DNA of 5,759 bases, from the NCBI GenBank assembly GCA_002413385.1, contig DHWW01000275.1:6587-12345 (forward strand), read 5' to 3'. Source of the stretch: Granulicella sp. UBA5172 (GTDB lineage Bacteria > Acidobacteriota > Terriglobia > Terriglobales > Acidobacteriaceae). How positions within the stretch are numbered: the first letter of the stretch is position 1; every line of letters starts with the position of its first letter. A program made the translations under genes and the position numbers. Positions 1-4,902 of the stretch are shown here, piece after piece. Under the pieces are notes generated by a model, which saw only the letters and a list, made by a program, of their open reading frames with translations, was not told the DNA's origin and did no database searches.

Positions 1-90
1 CTGTTGCTCCATCTCTACCACTCGGTTTACGTCAGTTGGAAGTACGCCAAGGCCTGGGAACTCGCCCGCAAGCACTCCCCAGGCGCTTAA
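1..90 (+). CDS. C-terminal end of an unidentified protein (5' partial)
   Basis: Frame 1 is open from the first base and ends at a TAA at 88-90, giving the last 29 residues of a protein that begins outside the window. Third positions are mostly G or C, as in the neighbouring real genes, which supports coding. The tail is rich in aromatic and basic residues (HLYHSVYVSWKYAKAWEL, then ARKHSPGA) and looks like a soluble amphipathic helix. I do not recognise a family from so short a piece. It converges with the SDR gene with no base between the two stop codons, so any terminator for it would have to lie inside the SDR coding sequence. Confidence 0.6.
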   Translation: MLLHLYHSVYVSWKYAKAWELARKHSPGA

Positions 91-828
91 CTACCAGGGG
101 ATCTCTTTCCCAGTATGGAAGAACCCGCCCGTAGGTCCATCTTCCCCCAACGTAGCCAACTGCACCTCGGTCTTAGCCCCGTCGACCACACTCATCGGTG
201 CCGCACTCCCACCCAGATCCGTCTTCACCCATCCCGGATGCGCCGAGTTCACCTTGATCTTCGTATTCCGCAGTTCATGCGCTAACGAAATCGTCAGCAT
301 ATTGAGCGCCGCCTTCGATGCGTTATAGGCAAACAGCTTCGTACTGTAAGTAGGGGAATCCTTCGTCGCCTGCAGGCTCACTGAGCCCAGAATGCTGGAC
401 ACGTTGACGATCCTTCCCGCCTCCGACTTCAACAGCAGCGGCAGCATCGCCTTGGTCACTGCAAATACCGCAAACACATTCGCCTCAAACGTTGCTCGCA
501 GATTCTCCATCGTCGTCTCGCTGGTCGTGTTCTTCGTCCAGCCCTTTTCGATCATCACGCCAGCGTTGTTCACCAGTACATCCAGCTTCCCAAACTCGCT
601 CTCGATCTGGACTGCCGCAGCATCAATATCCGCTTGCTTCGTCACGTCGAGCTTCATCACGCGCGCATCCACCCCATCATCACGCAGTTGACGTGCAGCA
701 ACCTCACCCTTCAATGCATCACGAGATCCCAGCAGCACCGTATATCCCAGCTTGCCCAGCTGCCGACCGGTCTCCAGGCCTAACCCTTTGTTTGCGCCCG
801 TAATCAGTGCGATGTTCACTCCACTCAT
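91..828 (-). CDS. Short-chain dehydrogenase/reductase (SDR), NADP-type, carbonyl-reductase-like
   Basis: A 245-residue classical SDR, full length for the family. The Rossmann cofactor motif TGANKGLG is at residues 10-17. GSRD at 34-37 places an Arg after the second beta strand, which in this family usually means NADP(H). NNAG is at 87-90, and the catalytic tetrad is probably N117, S144 (in VNVSS), Y168 and K172 (YNASK), with the HPG turn at 198-200. Between the catalytic Ser and Tyr there are about 11 more residues than in the usual classical SDR. This resembles the carbonyl reductase/salutaridine reductase branch, which has an insert there and also a TGxNKGxG start. It is a cytoplasmic oxidoreductase acting on an unknown carbonyl or alcohol. 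It is the last gene of a three-gene minus-strand operon. The ATG is well supported by GAGGAG six bases upstream. The substrate cannot be told from sequence. Confidence 0.93.
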   Translation of the reverse strand: MSGVNIALITGANKGLGLETGRQLGKLGYTVLLGSRDALKGEVAARQLRDDGVDARVMKLDVTKQADIDAAAVQIESEFGKLDVLVNNAGVMIEKGWTKNTTSETTMENLRATFEANVFAVFAVTKAMLPLLLKSEAGRIVNVSSILGSVSLQATKDSPTYSTKLFAYNASKAALNMLTISLAHELRNTKIKVNSAHPGWVKTDLGGSAAPMSVVDGAKTEVQLATLGEDGPTGGFFHTGKEIPW

Positions 829-834
829 CGTGTT

Positions 835-841
835 CTCCTCA
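835..841 (-). promoter_or_regulatory. Ribosome binding site of the SDR gene overlapping the thioesterase stop codon
   Basis: On the minus strand the thioesterase stop TGA (841-839) runs directly into GAGGAG (840-835), followed by six bases and the SDR ATG at 828. A ribosome terminating on the thioesterase therefore sits on the SDR Shine-Dalgarno sequence, which suggests translational coupling. The overlap is seen directly; the coupling is inferred. Confidence 0.75.
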
Positions 842-1306
842 ATCTGCCTTCACCATCCTATGCACGACAGACGCAAAACGCTCAGCATAGGCAGCAGGCA
901 TTTCACGCCGTTTCATGTCCCGTCCAACAACGAAGTGCACCGTTTCACCCTCGCACAAAACAACCTCATCATCGAGTGCATTTGCAGCCCGCACCACCAC
1001 ATACCGAAACCGCACGATCGACCCGCGCACACCCGCCAGCGACGTGCGCACAATCAACTCATCGTCATAGCGTGCAGGAGCTTTATAGCGAGCCGTCACC
1101 TCCGCGACCGCAATCATTGCCCCGTCTTCCTGCTCCATGTTCTTGTAGTCCATCCCCAACTGCCGTATGAACTCCACCCTGCCCACCTCAAACCACACCA
1201 GGTAATTCGCGTGATACACCACACCCATCTGGTCGGTCTCCGCATAGCGCACCCGAATCCGCGCCTCAGCGTAACCCTGCTCCATCACCTTCTCGACATC
1301 ATTCAT
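839..1306 (-). CDS. Acyl-CoA thioesterase of the 4HBT/YbgC-FadM hotdog family
   Basis: A 155-residue single-domain hotdog-fold protein, the usual length for YbgC/FadM-type thioesterases, which hydrolyse acyl-CoA thioesters in the cytoplasm. The family signature is clear at residues 20-40: RYAETDQMGVVYHANYLVWF, with the catalytic Asp at D25 and the conserved Y31, H32, N34 and Y35. The rest alternates beta strands as expected (for example 63-76 and 97-106). The ATG at 1306 has GGGAG eight bases upstream. It lies 35 bp after the lyase gene and 10 bp before the SDR ATG, so it is the middle gene of an operon. There is no tol-pal cluster here, so a role with the Tol-Pal envelope system, as known for some YbgC proteins, is not supported. 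The neighbouring CoA-ester lyase makes release of an acyl-CoA product more likely. Chain-length specificity is unknown. Confidence 0.92.
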   Translation of the reverse strand: MNDVEKVMEQGYAEARIRVRYAETDQMGVVYHANYLVWFEVGRVEFIRQLGMDYKNMEQEDGAMIAVAEVTARYKAPARYDDELIVRTSLAGVRGSIVRFRYVVVRAANALDDEVVLCEGETVHFVVGRDMKRREMPAAYAERFASVVHRMVKAD

Positions 1307-1341
1307 TCACTGCACTCCCAACTCGTTTCGTTGTATCTGCT

Positions 1342-2211
1342 CTACTGAACCGCCGTCCCAAACCGCTTCTCGATCTCCGCACTCATCGCAATCATCCGCT
1401 CCAGCGGCTCAATCTCGGGCAGCTCGGCACCCAAATCCTTCAGCGTCGCCAGCAATACCTCCGTCGGCAGATTCCCCACCAGCGGATCCTGCTCATACGA
1501 ACAAACCCCCACCCCGCCAATGGACGAATCGAAGCGTCTGCATCCGGCCTCATACGCAGCCCTCACCTTCGCCGCTGCATCCTCCGGTCGTGCGTGCAAA
1601 TGCACACCGACCTCCAACCCCGCATGCACATCCAACACCAGCCGCACCACATCCCTCACCAGCTCTGCAGAAGCAACGCCGGCCGTATCCGACAACGACA
1701 CCTGCGCCACTCCCAGATCCACCAGCAAATCCACTGCGCTCACGACTTCATCGATGTCCCACATATCCCCAAACGGATTTCCAAACGCCATCGCCACATA
1801 CGCCACCACATCCTGCCCGCCCTTGTATGCCAACTCGCCAACCTGCTCCAGCTGATCCAGAGCCTCCTCCGGGGTCTGCCGCTGATTGCGCTCCAGAAAC
1901 TGTGGTGAGATCGAGTACGGAAACGCCAGTGTCGTCAACCGCCGTCCATCGACCGCGAGTTCCGCGCCACCGGCGTTCGCCACCAGCCCAATGATCTCGA
2001 TTTCGGGCCCCACATCCAGATACTCCAGCACCAATTCCGAGTCCGCCATCTGCGGAACAAACCCCTTCGATACAAAGCTCACCGCATCGATATGCGTAAA
2101 ACCAGCCGCAATCAACGCACGCAGATACTCCGCCTTCACCTCAGGCTTCATCACCTTCGGCAAACCCTGCCACGCATCCCGCGGACATTCAATAATCTTC
2201 ACCACGGCCAT
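1342..2211 (-). CDS. Hydroxymethylglutaryl-CoA lyase-type enzyme (HMGL-like TIM barrel)
   Basis: Predicted 289-residue enzyme of the HMG-CoA lyase family (HMG-CoA to acetyl-CoA plus acetoacetate, the last step of leucine breakdown). It is about the length of bacterial MvaB. Counting from the ATG, PRD is at 10-12 (Arg and metal-ligand Asp), the SFVSKGFVPQMAD stretch at 45-57, SLSDTAG at 172-178, and the metal-ligand His pair in VHLHAR at 204 and 206. The C-terminal active-site loop GGVGVCSYEQDPLVGN has the catalytic Cys at 237, metal-ligand Asn at 247 and the following Glu at 251. All the main catalytic residues are thus present, but the loop has one more residue than in human HMGCL, and the N-terminal motif reads CPRDAWQ rather than GPRDGLQ. 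The frame extends to an upstream GTG (2223-2221), but GAGGAG overlaps that codon and sits four bases before the ATG at 2211, which I prefer. It is first gene of the operon with the thioesterase and SDR. A related acyl-CoA substrate remains possible. Confidence 0.87.
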   Translation of the reverse strand: MAVVKIIECPRDAWQGLPKVMKPEVKAEYLRALIAAGFTHIDAVSFVSKGFVPQMADSELVLEYLDVGPEIEIIGLVANAGGAELAVDGRRLTTLAFPYSISPQFLERNQRQTPEEALDQLEQVGELAYKGGQDVVAYVAMAFGNPFGDMWDIDEVVSAVDLLVDLGVAQVSLSDTAGVASAELVRDVVRLVLDVHAGLEVGVHLHARPEDAAAKVRAAYEAGCRRFDSSIGGVGVCSYEQDPLVGNLPTEVLLATLKDLGAELPEIEPLERMIAMSAEIEKRFGTAVQ

Positions 2212-2221
2212 CGTGCTCCTC
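2212..2221 (-). promoter_or_regulatory. Ribosome binding site deciding the lyase start
   Basis: GAGGAG at 2221-2216 on the minus strand, a four-base spacer, then ATG at 2211-2209. The layout closely resembles the GAGGAG-AACACG-ATG of the SDR gene in the same operon. It argues for the ATG and against the in-frame GTG four codons upstream, which overlaps the site itself. Confidence 0.65.
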
Positions 2222-2265
2222 ACATACCCACTCTATCCTTTGCAGAAAATAGTACGCTTGCAACT
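2212..2265. promoter_or_regulatory. Compact divergent promoter region between the lyase operon and pncA
   Basis: Only 54 bp separate the two divergent start codons, so both promoters must overlap here or extend into the opposite gene. The segment is AT-richer than its surroundings. A minus-strand -10-like TACTAT lies at 2254-2249, about 38 bases before the lyase ATG, but I find no good -35 partner. On the plus strand there is no clear Shine-Dalgarno sequence before the pncA ATG. TTTGCA at 2239-2244 and the palindrome TTGCAA at 2258-2263 form a weak dyad. The promoter role follows from the gene layout; exact elements are uncertain. Confidence 0.45.
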
Positions 2266-2901
2266 ATGCAACTCCGCCAGTCCGACGCTCTTCTCGTCAT
2301 CGACATGCAGCTCGACTTCCTCCCCGGCGGCGCGCTCGCGGTCACGGACGGCGATGCCATCCTACCCGGCATCAACGCCCTCGCCGCCCGCTTCGACCAC
2401 GTCCTCCTCACCCAGGACTGGCATCCCCGCGGCCACATCTCCTTCGCCAGCACCCACCCCGGCAAGCAACCGTTCACCGACACCATCGAAACTCCCTACG
2501 GCACCCAGGCCCTCTGGCCCGACCATTGCATCCAGGGCACACGAGGTGCCGATCTCCACCCGGACCTCAACATCCCTCATGCCGAACTCATCCTCCGCAA
2601 AGGCTTCCGTCGCGATATCGACAGCTACTCGGCCTTCACCGAAAACGATCAGCGCACCACCACCGGCCTCGCTGGCTACCTCCGTGAGCGCGGCCTCATC
2701 CGCCTCTTCTTTACCGGCCTGGCCTATGACTTCTGCGTAGGTTTCTCCGCCCTCGCTGCCGCGCGCCTCGGCTTCGAATCCATCGTCATCGAGGACCTCT
2801 CCCGCGCCGTCAACCTGCCCGGTTCCGTCAACGCCACCAACACCGGATTTGCTTCAACAGGCGTCCAGCGCATCTTATCCGCAGGTCTACTCAGTCAATG
2901 A
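2266..2901 (+). CDS. pncA: Nicotinamidase (PncA), isochorismatase-like hydrolase
   Basis: A 211-residue cytoplasmic enzyme predicted to convert nicotinamide to nicotinate and ammonia, feeding NAD salvage. The start reads ALLVIDMQLDFLPGGALAV, the typical nicotinamidase N-terminus, with catalytic Asp D13. The metal site is D51 and H53 (TQDWHP) plus H87 (WPDHCIQGT). The catalytic Lys is K112 in KGFRRDIDSYSAF, and the nucleophile is C157 in GLAYDFCVG. Residues 151-180 match the conserved cis-peptide/Cys region and following strand. Length matches E. coli PncA. The ATG at 2266 is chosen because homology begins a few residues later, although the frame is open further upstream and no clear ribosome binding site is visible. 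Its stop overlaps the start of the downstream DUF3592-like gene. The DWHP and WPDHC motifs favour nicotinamidase over other isochorismatase-fold hydrolases. Confidence 0.94.
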   Translation: MQLRQSDALLVIDMQLDFLPGGALAVTDGDAILPGINALAARFDHVLLTQDWHPRGHISFASTHPGKQPFTDTIETPYGTQALWPDHCIQGTRGADLHPDLNIPHAELILRKGFRRDIDSYSAFTENDQRTTTGLAGYLRERGLIRLFFTGLAYDFCVGFSALAAARLGFESIVIEDLSRAVNLPGSVNATNTGFASTGVQRILSAGLLSQ

Positions 2902-3275
2902 ACCCGCAACCCACCCACGAACTCACACCCGAGCAAGCCGACTGGCCCGAAGCTCTCGCCACTGTAACCGCCTGTAAATACGAGTTCGGTGCCGGTCGCG
3001 CCCTCGCTTTCGGCATCCCTACCACCAAGCACTTCCGCATCTCCTACAACTACTTCGCCAACGACGAGATCCATACCGGCGAATTCACTTCCGCCAAAGC
3101 CATTCCTCAAGGCCATCTCTTCCCCATCCACTACAATCCCGATGCTGCTCACCAAAACTCCCACGACGTCGCCAGCGCACCCCAGAGCACACGCGGACCA
3201 ATGTTCGTCATCGGCATCATCGGCTCGATCATTCTTTCGCTCGCATGGTTCGCGGTCCTGCGTGGCTGCCACTAA
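2898..3275 (+). CDS. Small DUF3592-like protein with a C-terminal transmembrane helix
   Basis: A 125-residue protein of unknown function. Residues about 16-82 resemble the DUF3592 beta-rich domain: WPEALATVTACKYEF at 16-30, then FRISYNYFANDEIHTGEF at 46-63 and a GHLFPIHYNPD strand at 72-82, the usual V-x-Y-x-P-type ending. A linker rich in polar residues follows, then one hydrophobic helix at about 102-121 (MFVIGIIGSIILSLAWFAVL) and a short tail RGCH. There is no signal peptide, so it is probably tail-anchored in the inner membrane with the domain in the cytoplasm, though orientation is not certain. Its ATG overlaps the pncA stop in an ATGA, which indicates translational coupling; no strong ribosome binding site of its own is seen. 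A functional link to NAD salvage is possible but unproven. The family assignment is by pattern memory. Confidence 0.8.
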   Translation: MNPQPTHELTPEQADWPEALATVTACKYEFGAGRALAFGIPTTKHFRISYNYFANDEIHTGEFTSAKAIPQGHLFPIHYNPDAAHQNSHDVASAPQSTRGPMFVIGIIGSIILSLAWFAVLRGCH

Positions 3276-3277
3276 CC

Positions 3278-3889
3278 TCAGCCCCCAATACCCAGCAGGC
3301 CAAGCTCCGCAGCATGTTCCTGCATCGCGCGCAGGCAATTGCCGATGTGCTCTTCTACAGGAATCCCCAGCAACTCAGCACCACGCGTAATGTCCTCGCG
3401 CTTCACGGCCCGCGCGAACGCCTTGTCCTTCATCTTCTTTTTCACGCTCGCGACCTCGACCTCAGCGATTGCCTTGCTCGGCTTTACCAGCGCGCACGCC
3501 GTGAGAAATCCGGCCAGTTCATCGCTCGCAAACAACGCCTTATCCAGATGCGTCTCTGGCACCACGCCTGAATAATCCGCATGCGCCAGGATCGCGTGCA
3601 ATATCTCTTCCGGCCATCCCTGCTCGCGCAAAAACTTCACCCCCACAAACGGATGCTCCTCGGGCGTCGGGTGCCGGTCGTAATCAAAGTCATGCAGTAA
3701 CCCCGCACACCGATACATTTCTGCGAACCGCTTAGCAGAATCGCCACTCAATCCCAACCGTGCCGCCTCCCGCAAGCCATAGCTCTCCGTGCAGCGTGCC
3801 ACGGACAATCCGTGCTTCACCAGCGACTCATTGGAGGTCCACTCTCGTAGCAACGCCTCCGCCCTCTCAGCTCCAAATGCTGGACTCAT
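3278..3889 (-). CDS. Single-domain HD-family phosphohydrolase
   Basis: A 203-residue soluble protein consisting of one HD domain, a metal-dependent phosphohydrolase fold. Counting from the ATG at 3889, the ligand pattern is H26, H66-D67 (GLLHDFDYD), H79 (EEHPFVG), H103 (AILAHADYSG) and D123 (FASDELAGF). This full set of H...HD...H...H...D fits HD proteins that bind two metals. A basic Lys-rich helix follows (about 145-165). No sensory, nucleotidyltransferase or GYP-type domain is attached, and the substrate is unknown; nucleotides or other phosphomonoesters are typical for the family. The frame also offers a GTG two codons upstream (3895) with GGAG eight bases before it. I prefer the ATG because GAGGTG lies three bases before it, but the choice is not secure. 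It converges with the DUF3592-like gene with two bases between stops and diverges from the XRE regulator. Confidence 0.9.
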   Translation of the reverse strand: MSPAFGAERAEALLREWTSNESLVKHGLSVARCTESYGLREAARLGLSGDSAKRFAEMYRCAGLLHDFDYDRHPTPEEHPFVGVKFLREQGWPEEILHAILAHADYSGVVPETHLDKALFASDELAGFLTACALVKPSKAIAEVEVASVKKKMKDKAFARAVKREDITRGAELLGIPVEEHIGNCLRAMQEHAAELGLLGIGG

Positions 3890-4093
3890 ACTCACCTCGC
3901 TTACTCCGTAATCAACTGCATCATGTTTACCACTTTGGTTCCATTGCCATTTTTTACCATATTTTTGGCGGAATCTCCGGCATTACTCTTGACTCTTCCG
4001 ACACCCAGTGTCATTCTAGGCACATCGCTTGTCTTCGTTATCGGACGCAGGCGTACGGCGCCCGCTCTGGCAGCCGTCCGCAACACACAACTT
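3890..4093. promoter_or_regulatory. AT-richer divergent intergenic region between the HD gene and the XRE regulator
   Basis: About 200 bp with clearly lower GC than the flanking genes, especially 3920-3970 with T-runs. It must carry the promoters for both divergent genes. TTTACCA occurs twice, at 3926-3932 and 3953-3959. The first copy belongs to a short dyad ACCA-CTT-TGGT (3929-3939), and the second is followed by TGGC at 3966-3969. Such repeats could be an operator for the neighbouring helix-turn-helix protein, but this is inference. The plus-strand frame is open here from an ATG at 3923, but codons such as TTT, TTG, ATA, TTA and CTA are unlike the C-ending codons of the real genes, so I read it as non-coding. 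Confidence 0.5.
3989..4017 (+). promoter_or_regulatory. Candidate sigma-70-type promoter of the XRE regulator
   Basis: TTGACT (3989-3994, five of six matches to the -35 consensus), a 17-bp spacer, and CATTCT (4012-4017, three of six), preceded by TG one base upstream (4009-4010), as in extended -10 promoters. Transcription would start near 4024, leaving a leader of about 70 bases before the ATG at 4094. The match is by eye, with a weak -10. Confidence 0.4.
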
Positions 4094-4681
4094 ATGGCAA
4101 CCATGATGGCGCCCGTCAGCGTATTGGAGGCTCAGCCCCAGGCTGAATCGCCCGAGCGCGAGGTCCCGCAGCGTGAAGTCCTACGCTGTGAAGCCTGCAA
4201 GCTGGTGCAATTCCGCACCGCTTCAGACACCTGCCGCCGCTGCAAGAAGTCCTTGCTGCCCGAGCCACCCAAAGTTCAACCAGCGATCGCCCTCGTCCTC
4301 GAGTCCACAGCCGAGACCCGCGACAGTGGTCCCCAGGTTGCTTCCGCCGTGCGCGATCTCCGCCACGTCCGCAACCTCTCCCAGCGCCAACTGGCAGCTC
4401 GTATGGGTGTACCGCGGACGTATATCTCCAAGATCGAGAATGGCAAGGCTATGCCGACCCTGTCCTCGCTCGATCGCCTCGCACGCGCCCTGCAGGTCGA
4501 CATCTCAGCGCTGCTCCGTGATGCTCCAACCCGTCACCGCGACGAGTCGGCCGTGCTGCTCACCGATCCCTTCCTATCCGAGATCGCCAAATACACCGCG
4601 CATCTCACCTCGACCCAGAAGTCGATCTTCCTCAACCATGTCCGCGAACTCTCCCAGAGCCGCAATCGCCGCATGGCCTGA
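4094..4681 (+). CDS. Zinc-ribbon plus XRE-family helix-turn-helix transcriptional regulator
   Basis: A predicted 195-residue DNA-binding protein. Residues 32-50 form a Cys4 zinc ribbon (CEAC, an 11-residue gap, then CRRC; C32, C35, C47, C50). After a Pro/Glu linker, residues 84-141 are a Cro/CI-type (XRE) domain: VRDLRHVRNLSQRQLAARMG, then VPRTYISKIENGKAMPTLSS as recognition helix and following turn, ending with ALQVDISALL. A C-terminal helical region with a basic tail (SRNRRMA) follows. The start is uncertain: ATGs at 4094, 4103 and 4106 are close together and none has a clear ribosome binding site. An earlier ATG at 3923 would add 57 mostly hydrophobic residues, but their codons look non-coding and the promoter candidate lies inside that stretch. 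It sits between a divergent HD gene and uppS. Autoregulation is plausible; targets are unknown. Confidence 0.88.
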   Translation: MATMMAPVSVLEAQPQAESPEREVPQREVLRCEACKLVQFRTASDTCRRCKKSLLPEPPKVQPAIALVLESTAETRDSGPQVASAVRDLRHVRNLSQRQLAARMGVPRTYISKIENGKAMPTLSSLDRLARALQVDISALLRDAPTRHRDESAVLLTDPFLSEIAKYTAHLTSTQKSIFLNHVRELSQSRNRRMA

Positions 4682-4708
4682 GCCACAGGAAGGCATCTCC
4701 GCACTCCC

Positions 4709-4788
4709 GGCGTCGCAGCCCTCGCTCTCTCCAGGCGAGCGCTGCGACGCCTCTCCGTTTCGCCCGCGATATTTTTCTTAGCTTTTTT
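4709..4788 (+). terminator. Strong hairpin with downstream T-runs after the XRE regulator
   Basis: A perfect 11-bp inverted repeat (GGCGTCGCAGC at 4709-4719 with GCTGCGACGCC at 4741-4751) encloses one C-C mismatch, a further 5-bp stem (CTCGC/GCGAG) and a nine-base loop at 4726-4734. It begins 28 bases after the regulator's stop codon. T-runs follow at 4772-4776 and 4783-4788, but the first lies about 20 bases past the stem, so it is not a textbook intrinsic terminator. It could instead pause or stabilise the transcript, or work with a factor. The hairpin is certain as a sequence feature; the terminator function is inferred. Confidence 0.55.
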
Positions 4789-4902
4789 ATGACCGTCAGG
4801 GGCCCATTTCGGCCAATATGCGTCTTAAGAACTGGGAGCCCGGCACGAATCGCTGTTCCCTAAACCCCACCTTTCAGCTATCGTCAACTGAGCGAGCCAA
4901 CT
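4789..4902 (+). promoter_or_regulatory. Leader and probable promoter region of uppS
   Basis: About 110 bp between the hairpin/T-runs and the uppS start. If the hairpin terminates transcription, uppS needs its own promoter here. AATATG at 4815-4820 is the only AT-rich -10-like element, and no convincing -35 lies at the right distance. GAGCGAG at 4890-4896 could be a weak Shine-Dalgarno-like purine stretch seven bases... before the GTG at 4903. Otherwise I see nothing in it. Confidence 0.25.

Noticed and set aside
752..1348. A 198-codon plus-strand open frame antisense to the thioesterase
   Set aside because: It is a shadow of the well-supported thioesterase; its product is a His/Pro/Arg-rich sequence without any domain, as expected from the opposite strand of a GC-rich gene.
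2092..2265. Upstream extension of the pncA frame into the lyase gene
   Set aside because: The extra 58 codons are antisense to the lyase N-terminus and show no nicotinamidase homology; the conserved sequence starts just after the ATG at 2266.
1886..2740. A 284-codon plus-strand open frame spanning the lyase and part of pncA
   Set aside because: It runs antisense to the lyase and out of frame through pncA, both recognised enzymes; the product is low-complexity Ser/Pro/Ala/Thr.
2895..3338. A 147-codon minus-strand open frame opposite the DUF3592-like gene
   Set aside because: The plus-strand gene has a coherent domain, a transmembrane helix and start/stop coupling with pncA; the antisense product has none of these.
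3901..4104. A 67-codon minus-strand open frame just upstream of the HD gene
   Set aside because: It lies in the AT-rich divergent regulatory region, overlaps the XRE start codons, has no recognisable domain and has codon use unlike the neighbouring genes.
4173..4781. A 202-codon plus-strand open frame overlapping the XRE regulator in another frame
   Set aside because: It is out of frame with the clear zinc-ribbon/XRE protein and gives a Ser/Pro/Arg-rich sequence; it also runs through the hairpin.
4801..4814. GGCC-CATTTC-GGCC short repeat upstream of uppS
   Set aside because: The four-base palindromic arms are too short in GC-rich DNA to support a regulatory call.
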